Assembly: GCF_030818695.1 (NCBI RefSeq)
Contig: NZ_JAUTAR010000001.1
Span: forward strand, 3,342,501-3,406,500
DNA length: 64,000 nt
Direction of reading: 5' to 3'
From: Chryseobacterium sp. SORGH_AS_0447
GTDB lineage: Bacteria > Bacteroidota > Bacteroidia > Flavobacteriales > Weeksellaceae
This document shows, piece after piece, positions 19,925 through 28,241 of this stretch; the stretch's first letter is position 1, and the number at the start of each line of letters is the position of its first letter. The translations under genes were made by a program, and so were the position numbers. The notes under the pieces were generated by a model. That model did no database searches and had not been told where the DNA came from. It saw nothing but the letters and a program-made list of their open reading frames with translations.

Positions 19925-20578
19925 ATGAAACATACAGAACCATCAACAATCAACAATCAACAATCAACCATAACCCATCAACCATCAACCGCCACCCATC
20001 AACCATCGTCCAAAGTCCTGGTATTCGATAATTACGACAGTTTTACTTACAACCTCGTCCAGATTATTGAAAGGATTCTTGATGCCAGGGTGGATGTCGT
20101 GAAAAATGATCAAATTGCTTTAGCTGAGATTGATCAATATGACAAGATCGTGCTTTCTCCCGGCCCGGGAATTCCTGAAGAAGCGGGCATTCTGCTGGAA
20201 GTGATTAAAGAATATGCGCCTACCAAAAGCATTCTGGGCGTTTGTCTTGGTCAGCAGGCCATTGCAGAGGCTTTCGGCGGAAGCCTGATCAATCTTACGG
20301 AAATTTATCATGGCGTTTCCACACCTGCCGATTTTGTAAAGAATGATACGAAAATTTTTAAAGATCTTGCCAGCGGAATTGAAGTCGGACGATACCATAG
20401 CTGGGTGGTGAACCGTGAAGATTTACCTGAGGAACTGGAAATTACGGCCATCGATAAAGACGGCATGATCATGGCTTTGCAGCATAAAACCTATGATGTA
20501 CATGGGGTTCAGTTCCATCCGGAAAGTATCCTGACCCCGGAAGGAGAAACAATTATTAAAAATTTTCTGTTATCTTAA
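19925..20578 (+). CDS. trpG: Anthranilate synthase component II (glutamine amidotransferase)
   Basis: Releases ammonia from glutamine for TrpE. The 217-residue class I amidotransferase has LSPGPGIPEEAG, the nucleophile Cys in LGVCLGQQA, and His/Glu in VQFHPES. The conserved start of the family, KVLVFDNYDSFTYNLV, begins only at residue 30. The first 28 or so residues (Ser/Thr/Gln/Asn/His/Pro-rich) are encoded by tandem ATCAACA/ATCAACC words, a repeat that has become coding. No closer start codon is available. The protein may also serve in folate synthesis (PabA). Confidence 0.93.
   Translation: MKHTEPSTINNQQSTITHQPSTATHQPSSKVLVFDNYDSFTYNLVQIIERILDARVDVVKNDQIALAEIDQYDKIVLSPGPGIPEEAGILLEVIKEYAPTKSILGVCLGQQAIAEAFGGSLINLTEIYHGVSTPADFVKNDTKIFKDLASGIEVGRYHSWVVNREDLPEELEITAIDKDGMIMALQHKTYDVHGVQFHPESILTPEGETIIKNFLLS
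19937..20008. repeat. Right arm, ATCAAC(A/C) short-unit repeat within trpG
   Basis: About seven degenerate copies of a CAATCAA/CCATCAA unit, the inverse of the TTGATAG words at 19502-19518. It encodes the N-terminal extension of TrpG. Confidence 0.6.
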
Positions 20579-20587
20579 AAAACACGT

Positions 20588-21577
20588 ATGAAAGAAATCC
20601 TTCAATACCTTTTCAATCATCATACCTTATCCAAATCGCAGGCAAAGGCCATCATGATTGAAATTGCACAGAATAAATTCAATGCCACGGAAGTCACGGC
20701 TTTCGTAACCGTTTTCCTGATGCGGAATATTACCCTGCAAGAACTGGAAGGTTTCCGCGAAGCCCTCTTGCAGATGGCCGTTCCGGTGGACATTAATGCA
20801 GAAGATGCCATCGATATCGTAGGAACCGGCGGCGACGGAAAAAACACCATTAATATTTCCACCCTGGCGAGTTTTGTGGTGGCCGGAGCCGGACAGAAAA
20901 TAACGAAACACGGAAACTACGGGGCTTCCACCATTACCGGATCATCCAATGTGCTGGAAGCATTGGGGTATGAATTTAAAAACAATTCGGAACAACTTCA
21001 GGAAGAGCTCGACAAGGCCAACATCTGCTTTTTGCACGCTCCTTATTTTCATCCGGCACTACAATCCGTCGGAGCGCTTAGAAAATCATTGGGACTGCGA
21101 ACTTTTTTCAATCTCCTGGGCCCGCTGGTAAATCCTGCGAAGCCACAATTTTCAGTGATCGGTGTTTACAATCTCGAGATTGCACGGATTTACCAGTATC
21201 TTCTGCAAAAAGACCGTCGTAATTTTACACTGGTTCACGGAATGGATGGATATGATGAAATCAGCCTTACAGGTGACAGCAAGATCATCAGTAAAAAAGG
21301 CGAAGCCGTGTATACAACAGAAGATTTAGGTTTTCCGGCGGTGACACCCGAAAGCATCCAAGCTGCCGATACGCCGAAGGAAACGGCAAAGATTTTTAGG
21401 AATATTCTTGAAGGAAAAGGAACAGAAGAACAAAATTCGGTGGTGCTGGCCAATGCAGCCGTTGCCTTATATCATACCGGTAAATTCGGGAATTACGCAA
21501 ACTGCCTTACAATGGCAAAAGAAAGTCTTCACGGCGGAAAAGCTTTGCAAAGCCTGAAATTGTTATTAAATGAATAA
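20588..21577 (+). CDS. trpD: Anthranilate phosphoribosyltransferase
   Basis: Transfers the phosphoribosyl group of PRPP to anthranilate. The 329-residue protein has an N-terminal helical domain, then GTGGDGKNTINIST near residue 80 (PRPP-binding loop), KHGNYGASTITGS near 105, and LGPLVNPA near 175. It starts 9 bases after the trpG stop in the same operon and is a separate protein, not fused to TrpG. Confidence 0.96.
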   Translation: MKEILQYLFNHHTLSKSQAKAIMIEIAQNKFNATEVTAFVTVFLMRNITLQELEGFREALLQMAVPVDINAEDAIDIVGTGGDGKNTINISTLASFVVAGAGQKITKHGNYGASTITGSSNVLEALGYEFKNNSEQLQEELDKANICFLHAPYFHPALQSVGALRKSLGLRTFFNLLGPLVNPAKPQFSVIGVYNLEIARIYQYLLQKDRRNFTLVHGMDGYDEISLTGDSKIISKKGEAVYTTEDLGFPAVTPESIQAADTPKETAKIFRNILEGKGTEEQNSVVLANAAVALYHTGKFGNYANCLTMAKESLHGGKALQSLKLLLNE

Positions 21578-21587
21578 ATGACCGCTC

Positions 21588-22367
21588 ATGAATATTTTAG
21601 ATAAAATTATCAGCAGGAAAAAAGAAGAACTGGCCTTCTCGAAATCAGAAGTTCCCATTCAGCAGCTGAAAGATTCGGAATTTTTTGGGAGAAAAGGTCT
21701 TTCATTAAAAGAAACATTGAAAAGCAAAAGCGGGATTATTGCTGAATTTAAAAGACAGTCGCCGTCCAAAGGCATAATCAATGACAAGGTTTCACCGCTG
21801 GAAGTGATTGCTGCATACGAAAACTTTGGAGCCAGCGCAGTTTCCGTTCTGACGGACCTGGATTTTTTTGGCGGCCGTTTTGATGACATCCTGAGCATCA
21901 GAAATCATATTCATATTCCGGTTTTAAGAAAAGATTTCATGGTGGATGAATACCAGTTTTATGAAGCCAAATCCATCGGAGCGGATGTCATCTTACTGAT
22001 TGCAGCCTGCCTGTCTCCTCAGCAGGTTCAGGAATTCACGGCACTTGCTCATGAACTGGACCTGGAAGTATTGCTCGAAATCCATTCGGAGGAAGAATTA
22101 CAACACCTTAATCCCCATATCGATTTTGCGGGCATCAACAACAGGAATTTAAAGGATTTCAAAGTAGACCTGCAACATTCCGTTGATCTGAAAAACATGC
22201 TTCCCGAAGAAATTCTATCCGTTGCCGAAAGCGGTATTTATAGCGAAGAAGATTTTAAATATTTAAAAGAAAAAGGATTTGACGGGTTTTTGATGGGTGA
22301 ATATTTTATGAAAGACGAAAACCCGGGAAATAAATTCTCTGAATTTGTTTCCCATGTAACAATATAA
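21588..22367 (+). CDS. trpC: Indole-3-glycerol-phosphate synthase
   Basis: Closes the indole ring from 1-(2-carboxyphenylamino)-deoxyribulose 5-phosphate. The 259-residue TIM barrel has the catalytic-Lys segment EFKRQSPSKG near residue 55, LTDLDFFGG near 90, VLRKDFMVDEYQ near 110, GINNRNL near 185 and AESGI near 210. It is a stand-alone enzyme, with TrpF encoded separately by the next gene. Confidence 0.96.
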   Translation: MNILDKIISRKKEELAFSKSEVPIQQLKDSEFFGRKGLSLKETLKSKSGIIAEFKRQSPSKGIINDKVSPLEVIAAYENFGASAVSVLTDLDFFGGRFDDILSIRNHIHIPVLRKDFMVDEYQFYEAKSIGADVILLIAACLSPQQVQEFTALAHELDLEVLLEIHSEEELQHLNPHIDFAGINNRNLKDFKVDLQHSVDLKNMLPEEILSVAESGIYSEEDFKYLKEKGFDGFLMGEYFMKDENPGNKFSEFVSHVTI

Positions 22368-22385
22368 CAATTGATTGATATAACA

Positions 22386-23093
22386 ATGATAAAAAGCCAG
22401 CAGCCATTTGCCGGAAGCCATCAGCCGAAGCTTAAAGTCTGCGGATTGACTAAGATCGAACAGATTCAGGAACTGATTTTGCTGGACAACGATTTTCTTG
22501 GTTTTATCTTTTACGAAAAGTCGCCGAGGTATGTGCTGAATCATCTGACATTGCAAGAAATTTCGATGATCGGTCATCAAGGGAAAGTCGGGGTTTTTGT
22601 AAACGAAACCCTGGAAAAAATAGCAGAAACAGCAGAGCAGGGAAACCTGAATTTTATTCAGCTGCATGGTGATGAGGATGAATATTTTATTGCTGAACTG
22701 AGAAAAGCAATCCATCCTAAAACCGGAATTATCAAAGCCATCCGGGTAGGAGATCAGAGCCGGGACGAATTACAGGAAACCATCGACAGTATCCTGCCTA
22801 AGGTCAACTATCTGCTATTTGATACCGATTCCAAAGCATTCGGCGGAACCGGGAAAACATTTGACTGGAATCTATTGAACAAAATAGAAATCCCCCTTCC
22901 CTATTTTTTAAGCGGTGGAATTTCAGATGAAAATTTTGATAACATAAAGACATTGCATCAGCAACCTTTTGCTTTGGATATCAATTCAAAATTTGAAATT
23001 GAACCGGGCATTAAGGATCTGGAAAAAATAAAAAAATTAAAAAAAGAAATAGAAAAAAGTCCCAAAGGGACGGCTTACAACAGAATCGGATAG
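22386..23093 (+). CDS. trpF: Phosphoribosylanthranilate isomerase
   Basis: Isomerises phosphoribosylanthranilate. The 235-residue TIM barrel has the catalytic Cys in LKVCGLTK, QLHGDE near residue 95, the Asp region DTDSKAFGGTGKTFDW near 145, and LSGGI near 175. I use the ATG at 22386 over a TTG at 22371. The first 13 or so residues before KLKVCGLT derive from CCAGC/CATCAGCC repeat words. The last 11 or so residues (SPKGTAYNRIG) come from a palindromic repeat, which also holds the stop codon. Confidence 0.93.
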   Translation: MIKSQQPFAGSHQPKLKVCGLTKIEQIQELILLDNDFLGFIFYEKSPRYVLNHLTLQEISMIGHQGKVGVFVNETLEKIAETAEQGNLNFIQLHGDEDEYFIAELRKAIHPKTGIIKAIRVGDQSRDELQETIDSILPKVNYLLFDTDSKAFGGTGKTFDWNLLNKIEIPLPYFLSGGISDENFDNIKTLHQQPFALDINSKFEIEPGIKDLEKIKKLKKEIEKSPKGTAYNRIG

Positions 23094-23160
23094 AATCCGA
23101 TTATCCAATCATAGAAGAGACACAAAATATGTCCCTCTGGGACTCATGAGACCCTAGATT
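23059..23160. repeat. GTCCC-type multi-hairpin repeat at the trpF end
   Basis: Three hairpins in about 100 bases: GTCCCAAAGGGAC (23059-23071), AATCGGAT/ATCCGATT (23084-23102) and GTCCCTCTGGGAC (23131-23143). It overlaps the trpF stop codon and fills the trpF-trpB gap. It looks like a dispersed palindromic element and could alter message stability or termination inside the operon. Confidence 0.5.
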
Positions 23161-23188
23161 GCTTAAAATTAAATAAAAATAGACAAAA

Positions 23189-24394
23189 ATGAATTATAAA
23201 AACCCGGATGAAAACGGATATTACGGTGAATTTGGCGGGGCGTTCATCCCTGAAATGCTGTATCCGAATGTAGAAGAATTGCAGAAAAGCTATATTGATA
23301 TTATTGAGTCGGAAGATTTTCAGCAGGAATACCAGGAGCTTTTAAAAAATTATGTCGGCCGTGCGACACCTTTGTATTTCGCAAGAAACTTAAGCCAAAA
23401 GTACAACACCAATATTTACCTGAAGCGGGAAGACCTCAACCATACGGGAGCCCATAAGATCAACAATGCGTTGGGACAGGTTTTATTGGCCAAACGGCTT
23501 GGGAAAAACAGGATTATTGCAGAAACAGGAGCCGGCCAGCACGGCGTAGCCACCGCCACGGCCTGCGCATTGTTGGGACTGGAATGCATCGTTTATATGG
23601 GAGAAGTTGATATTCAGCGGCAGGCGCCGAATGTAGCGCGGATGAAGATGCTGGGTGCAAAAGTAGTTCCCGCCACTTCCGGTTCGAAGACTTTGAAAGA
23701 TGCGGTGAATGAAGCATTACGCGACTGGATCAACCATCCGGTAACGACACATTACGTTATTGGAAGTGTGGTCGGGCCACACCCCTTTCCGGATCTGGTA
23801 GCGCGGTTCCAAAGTATTATTTCAAAAGAAATTAAGGAGCAGCTGCTGGAGCAGGCCGGCCGGGAAAATCCGGATTACGTCATTGCCTGTGTCGGTGGCG
23901 GAAGCAATGCGGCAGGAACTTTTTACCATTTTGTCAATGAAAAAGACGTAAAAATCATCGCTGCTGAAGCCGGAGGTTTTGGCGTAAATTCCGGAAAGTC
24001 TGCCGCAACGACTTTTCTTGGAACATTGGGCGTCTTGCACGGAAGCAAAAGCCTGGTCATGCAGACGGAGGACGGACAGGTGATCGAACCGCATTCGATT
24101 TCCGCAGGCCTGGATTATCCCGGAATCGGGCCATTCCATGCCAATCTGTTCAGAGAGCAACGTGCCGAATTTTTCAGCGTGAATGATGATGAAGCCTTAC
24201 AGTCGGCTTTTGAACTGACAAAATTGGAAGGTATTATTCCTGCACTGGAAAGTGCCCATGCCCTATCCGTTTTAGATAAAAAAGAATTTGACGAAAACGA
24301 TATCGTGGTGATCTGCCTAAGCGGCCGCGGGGATAAAGACATGGAAACGTATTTGAAAAAGCTGGATGAAGAAAGCGAGAAGATGGAAGCCTAA
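23189..24394 (+). CDS. trpB: Tryptophan synthase beta chain
   Basis: Condenses indole with serine using PLP. The 401-residue protein has [11 protein letters not shown] near the start, the PLP lysine in [13 protein letters not shown] near residue 90, [14 protein letters not shown] near 115, the phosphate loop [10 protein letters not shown] near 235, and SGRGDKD near the C-terminus. It is the standard TrpB1 type, paired with trpA 42 bases downstream. Confidence 0.97.
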   Translation: MNYKNPDENGYYGEFGGAFIPEMLYPNVEELQKSYIDIIESEDFQQEYQELLKNYVGRATPLYFARNLSQKYNTNIYLKREDLNHTGAHKINNALGQVLLAKRLGKNRIIAETGAGQHGVATATACALLGLECIVYMGEVDIQRQAPNVARMKMLGAKVVPATSGSKTLKDAVNEALRDWINHPVTTHYVIGSVVGPHPFPDLVARFQSIISKEIKEQLLEQAGRENPDYVIACVGGGSNAAGTFYHFVNEKDVKIIAAEAGGFGVNSGKSAATTFLGTLGVLHGSKSLVMQTEDGQVIEPHSISAGLDYPGIGPFHANLFREQRAEFFSVNDDEALQSAFELTKLEGIIPALESAHALSVLDKKEFDENDIVVICLSGRGDKDMETYLKKLDEESEKMEA

Positions 24395-24436
24395 TGCACA
24401 GTAAAAATAAATCAATTTAAAATTTAACCTAACTTT

Positions 24437-25216
24437 ATGAACCATAATAACATCCAGCATCCAGCTTCCGGCTCCCAGCCTCAAAAAAAATTAAACCTCT
24501 ACTTCACCGCAGGAATTCCCGAATTGGAAAACACGGCTGAAATCATACAATTAATCCAGGATTCGGGAGCCGATATGATGGAAATCGGGATGCCGTATTC
24601 CGATCCGGTGGCAGACGGGCCGGTTATCCAGCAGGCACATGAACGGGCACTACAAAACGGAATGACCATTGAAAAACTGTTTACCCAATTGAAATCCGTT
24701 AAAGATGAAATCAAAATCCCTGTGATTCTGATGGGGTACGTCAATCCCGTTTTAAGTTTCGGCTTTGAAAATTTCTGCCGGGAATGTTTGGAAAGCGGGG
24801 TTTCCGGATTGATTATCCCTGATTTGCCGCCGATCGAATTTGAAAAAAACTACCGCAAAATTTTAGAACAGTACCAACTGAATTTCACTTTTCTGGTAAC
24901 TCCGGAAACTTCGGATGAAAGGATCTTATACCTCGATTCTTTAAGCTCGGGATTCTTGTATGCCGTAAGTTCTTCCTCAACGACAGGAAACGAAAATACC
25001 GTACTGAAAAACGAAGACTATCTTTCAAGACTGGCATCGCTTCCACTAAAAAATCCGGTGATGATCGGCTTCGGCATCAAATCCAGGGAAGATTTTGAAA
25101 ATGTCACCGAAAAAGCGGACGGCGGGATTATCGGAACCGCGTTTGTGAACATCCTTTTACAGCAAACAGACTGGAAGAAGCAAGCCCCTGATTTCATCCG
25201 TTCCATTAACGGGTAA
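24437..25216 (+). CDS. trpA: Tryptophan synthase alpha chain
   Basis: Cleaves indole-3-glycerol phosphate to indole, which passes to TrpB. The 259-residue TIM barrel has catalytic Glu and Asp in MEIGMPYSDPVADGP near residue 55, GLIIPDLPPIE near 130 and GFGIKS near 213. The family start KKLNLYFTAGIP begins only at residue 17. The preceding residues (MNHNNIQHPASGSQPQ) come from CATCCAGC/CTTCC repeat words like those found between genes elsewhere in the window. Confidence 0.95.
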   Translation: MNHNNIQHPASGSQPQKKLNLYFTAGIPELENTAEIIQLIQDSGADMMEIGMPYSDPVADGPVIQQAHERALQNGMTIEKLFTQLKSVKDEIKIPVILMGYVNPVLSFGFENFCRECLESGVSGLIIPDLPPIEFEKNYRKILEQYQLNFTFLVTPETSDERILYLDSLSSGFLYAVSSSSTTGNENTVLKNEDYLSRLASLPLKNPVMIGFGIKSREDFENVTEKADGGIIGTAFVNILLQQTDWKKQAPDFIRSING

Positions 25217-25223
25217 AATTCAC

Positions 25224-25231
25224 TAAATTTG
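25224..25231 (+). promoter_or_regulatory. -7 element of the lipB promoter
   Basis: TAAATTTG lies 17 bases before the lipB ATG. Its last base is the G of an in-frame GTG that would otherwise be a possible start, so the box decides for the ATG at 25249. Confidence 0.5.
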
Positions 25232-25248
25232 TGGATTCAAACAAGGAT

Positions 25249-25977
25249 ATGAATACCATTCAGAATAAAACCGTCGTCTTTGAAGATTTAGGAACCCGCG
25301 AATACCAGCCGGCCTGGGATTATCAGGAGTCCCTGATGAAAAACATCATCGATCTTAAAATAAAGAACCGTGATCTTCCCGCCGAACAACATATCGCAAC
25401 ACCCAACCATTTCCTATTGGTGGAACATCCGCATGTTTATACGCTGGGAAAAAGCGGACATGAAGAAAATATGCTTGCCGGAATCGACAAATTAAAGGAA
25501 ATCGATGCCACCTTTGTGAAAGTCAATCGTGGCGGTGACATTACCTACCATGGTTACGGGCAGATCGTAGGTTATCCGATCCTGGACCTGGAAAATTTCT
25601 TTACCGACATCCACAAATATATGCGGAACCTGGAAGAAGTCATCATCCGCACCATTGCCGAATACGGACTGAAAGGAGAACGTTCTCCCGGGGAAACCGG
25701 CGTATGGTTGGATGTTGGAAAACCCTATGCCCGCAAGATCTGTGCAATGGGGGTAAAAGCTTCTCGCTGGGTAACCCTGCATGGTTTTGCCTTAAATGTG
25801 AATACCGATATGCGGTATTTCGAATACATCATTCCGTGCGGGATCAAAGACAAACAGGTTACTTCGCTGAAAAGAGAACTGGAAAGAGAACTGACCCCTG
25901 AAGAAATGGAAGACATCAAAGCAAAGATCAGAAAACATTTTGAGGAGGTTTTTGAGGCGGAACTCATTTACAAATAG
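25249..25977 (+). CDS. lipB: Octanoyl-[ACP]:protein transferase
   Basis: Moves octanoyl groups from acyl carrier protein to lipoyl domains, the first step of lipoate synthesis. The roughly 242-residue protein has LVEHPHVYTLGKSG, the family signature RGGDITYHGYGQIVGYPI, the Lys of CAMGVKASRWVTLHG and the catalytic Cys in IIPCGIKDKQVTSL. A GTG 18 bases upstream is in frame but overlaps the -7 box. It follows the trp operon and is probably transcribed from its own promoter. Confidence 0.94.
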   Translation: MNTIQNKTVVFEDLGTREYQPAWDYQESLMKNIIDLKIKNRDLPAEQHIATPNHFLLVEHPHVYTLGKSGHEENMLAGIDKLKEIDATFVKVNRGGDITYHGYGQIVGYPILDLENFFTDIHKYMRNLEEVIIRTIAEYGLKGERSPGETGVWLDVGKPYARKICAMGVKASRWVTLHGFALNVNTDMRYFEYIIPCGIKDKQVTSLKRELERELTPEEMEDIKAKIRKHFEEVFEAELIYK

Positions 25978-25979
25978 AT

Positions 25980-26465
25980 GTGAATACTGTTGAAATTAAA
26001 AATAAAACCAATTGGTTTTTAATGATCATTTTAGGATTTGGAATGTTAATCACTGGTTCTATTATATTTTTAATTCTTCCCCTTTCTATTTCCCATGAAA
26101 ATTCATTTTGGATATCACTATTCAATTACTTTTGTAGTGTAGGTCCGTTTTTGACTTTTTTTCTGCTTTTTCTACATCTATGGCTTTGGAATACCATTGG
26201 AAGAACAGTTTTGAAATATGATGACGAGAAAATTATTGTCATTAAAAAATTTAATTTATTGGTAGCAACGAAAACATATTACAGAACAGAGATAATAATT
26301 GATATCAAAGATTTTAAATTAGAAAAGACGAGGTATTTTACCCGCTATCATCTCTTTTCAAAATCAACATTTTCGTTAGTGTTTATTCAAAACAACTTAA
26401 TTTTAAGAATTATTAATTGGCAATCTTATGAAAAGTCCAAAGAAATAGTAGACTTAATAAAGTAG
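25980..26465 (+). CDS. Small membrane protein of unknown function
   Basis: A 161-residue protein starting at GTG 25980 (or ATG 26022), 2 bases after the lipB stop. It has two membrane helices (about 14-35 and 45-70) followed by an 85-residue basic, beta-rich cytosolic part (VLKYDDEKIIVIKKFN), an arrangement like bacterial PH-domain membrane proteins. The base composition is clearly more AT-rich than lipB. I cannot name its function. The 240-bp spacer after it (26466-26740) is very AT-rich and shows no gene. Confidence 0.55.
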   Translation: MNTVEIKNKTNWFLMIILGFGMLITGSIIFLILPLSISHENSFWISLFNYFCSVGPFLTFFLLFLHLWLWNTIGRTVLKYDDEKIIVIKKFNLLVATKTYYRTEIIIDIKDFKLEKTRYFTRYHLFSKSTFSLVFIQNNLILRIINWQSYEKSKEIVDLIK

Positions 26466-26740
26466 TTTAATCTAAGAATTTCACTGTATGATTATAGTTA
26501 AATTTTATAGTTACACTTATTAAATTTTTAATAAAAAAAGAGACACCTTCAAAAATAATAAGTATCTAAATTGATATAAGTTATCTTTTAAAGAGGTATA
26601 AATTCTGGTGGAAATATAAACGTTTTGCAACTTTTAAATAAAAATCTTTTTCATATTCATTTTTTTATTACATTTAATATCACATAATAGTGAACTATTA
26701 AATCATGTTCACGGCAATAGTAACCAAACAAAATAAAACT

Positions 26741-27697
26741 ATGAAAAAACTTCTGTTATCCATGATGGCATTTGTAACCATTGCGTCTTTCAATGCCTGT
26801 GCAGATTCAAATGCCAATCAGGATCCTACGCTCACAGCAAAGGAATTCAGTGAAAATGTTCAAAACTTCGGAAGAACCGTTCCGGTAACGATGGAAAAAG
26901 AGAACGGCAAATACCGGGTGAACTTTATCATTACCGCCCAGAATTTTGAAATTCAGGACAGCAAAGAAAACGCAGCATACATCTCTATGATCAGAGAGGC
27001 TGTAGAAAATGAAACGCCGATCCATGTTTTCCTGAAAACCAATACCAACGAAATTGTAAAAGTAGACGAACCAACGGAAGAAGATATCCGTTATTTTAAA
27101 TCTCTGCTTACCAAAGAAACACGTTCGGAAACCCAGAAGGCCGTAAGCGTAATTCCGAACCAATCTACGCTCAACAGCCTTTTCGCCCAGATCAAAAGCC
27201 AGTCCTGCGGGACGTCCACTGCGTCTTCGCCTTGTATAACCTTCAGATACGCCGTGGACGGATGTTATGCCAGGGCTCACAAAATGAGACAGATTCTGCT
27301 CAATGCAGGATATGACTGCGAAAAACAATTCGTTTATGGAAACCTGAAAGCTTCTACCGGCAGCTGCTGCGTAGCCTGGGGGTATCATGTGGCGATATTG
27401 GTCAGTTTTAAAAATGCTTCAGGAACGGTAGAGAAAAGAATTATCGACCCTTCCCTATTCACCAGCGGACCGGTAACGGATACAGCCTGGAGAAATGCAT
27501 GTGTGAATACCAGCTGCGGATCTGCATCGGCTTCGTCTTACGCCAACACTGCAGGAAATGTATATTACAGAAGCCCGTCCGGATCTTTATTGTATGACAA
27601 CAATTATGTAAATACCAATTGTGTTTTGACCACTTTCGCATCTCTTTCAGGGTGCTCGCCCAGCCCTGCACCGAGTGTGTCAAACTGTGGATTCTAA
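26741..27697 (+). CDS. Protein-glutaminase precursor (prepro-enzyme)
   Basis: A secreted enzyme that deamidates glutamine side chains in proteins (EC 3.5.1.44 type), known from Chryseobacterium proteolyticum. The 318-residue precursor has a signal peptide (MKKLLLSMMAFVTIASFNACA), a pro-region to about residue 133, and a mature part of 185 residues starting AVSVIPN, the same length as the characterised enzyme. In mature numbering the catalytic Cys42 (VDGCYARAH), His83 (WGYHVAIL) and Asp103 (RIIDPSLF) all fall at the expected positions. Many other Cys suggest disulfides. The ATG at 26741 gives the clean signal peptide. A terminator follows the stop. Confidence 0.93.
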   Translation: MKKLLLSMMAFVTIASFNACADSNANQDPTLTAKEFSENVQNFGRTVPVTMEKENGKYRVNFIITAQNFEIQDSKENAAYISMIREAVENETPIHVFLKTNTNEIVKVDEPTEEDIRYFKSLLTKETRSETQKAVSVIPNQSTLNSLFAQIKSQSCGTSTASSPCITFRYAVDGCYARAHKMRQILLNAGYDCEKQFVYGNLKASTGSCCVAWGYHVAILVSFKNASGTVEKRIIDPSLFTSGPVTDTAWRNACVNTSCGSASASSYANTAGNVYYRSPSGSLLYDNNYVNTNCVLTTFASLSGCSPSPAPSVSNCGF

Positions 27698-27707
27698 CCA
27701 AATATAC

Positions 27708-27738
27708 TGGAACTCCTGTATTTACGGGAGTTTTAATT
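27708..27738 (+). terminator. Terminator of the protein-glutaminase gene
   Basis: AACTCC and GGAGTT pair around TGTATTTACG, followed by TTAATTTT, 10 bases after the stop. Confidence 0.7.
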
Positions 27739-27748
27739 TTCCATTACA

Positions 27749-28059
27749 ATGAAAATCCTGATGACTATACTTTGCCTGATGATACTGACCATTCGCTGTT
27801 CCGATAATTCCGGTTTTCACGATTTAACATGGTATGATCATTCTTCTGTTACAAACATCACTGAAGATCCGGATCGTCCTGAAGAATTCGTCAGGGTATC
27901 CATCGGAATAAGTGCACAGGTTTTTATATTTCAAAAAAATCCATGGATTATAAAAATCTGATCGAAAAGGCTACGGACAGCTTTAAGAAAAACAAACCTT
28001 ATCATATTGGTATTGAAAATAAGACCAATATCATCAGGAAAATCAGAGAAGTTAAATAG
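27749..28059 (+). pseudogene. Small lipoprotein gene with a mid-gene frameshift
   Basis: Starts MKILMTILCLMILTIRC, a lipoprotein-like signal, and continues to residue about 57 before leaving its frame near 27921-27938, where a T5 and an A7 run occur. As written it stops at 27961 (NPWIIKI). One added base in either run gives a continuous frame through SMDYKNLIEKATDSF and GIENKTNIIRKIREVK to TAG at 28057-28059. The product would be a roughly 102-residue lipoprotein of unknown function directly after the protein-glutaminase gene. Confidence 0.55.
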
Positions 28060-28088
28060 GTAATTAAAAATTCAGTCTTTTATATTAC

Positions 28089-28124
28089 ATCCAGCCTTAC
28101 ATGATTGTGATGGCTGGATTTTAA
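28089..28124 (+). terminator. Terminator after the frameshifted lipoprotein gene
   Basis: ATCCAGCC (28089-28096) pairs with GGCTGGAT (28112-28119), followed by TTTAATGTT. Confidence 0.65.
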
Positions 28125-28171
28125 TGTTAAATCATAGACAGAATTAATAATTCATTTAGACAAATTTAACA

Positions 28172-28210
28172 AAATTAAATTGCACACAATTTAATTTGGC
28201 AATATCTTTG
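28172..28210 (+). promoter_or_regulatory. Promoter and OhrR-type operator of the peroxide operon
   Basis: A perfect inverted repeat with 11-bp arms, AAATTAAATTG (28172-28182) and CAATTTAATTT (28187-28197), separated by CACA. It overlaps a good promoter: TTG at 28180-28182, a 20-base spacer, and TATCTTTG at 28203-28210. The core AATTGCACACAATT resembles MarR/OhrR sites, and an ohrR gene lies in the operon. A repressor bound here would cover the -33 element. Confidence 0.75.
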
Positions 28211-28241
28211 CAGTACAGAATTCGAACAAATAATTAACAAA

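Noticed and set aside
26807..27388. 193-codon minus-strand ORF opposite protein-glutaminase
   Set aside because: Shadow of the real gene; composition is odd and there is no family match.
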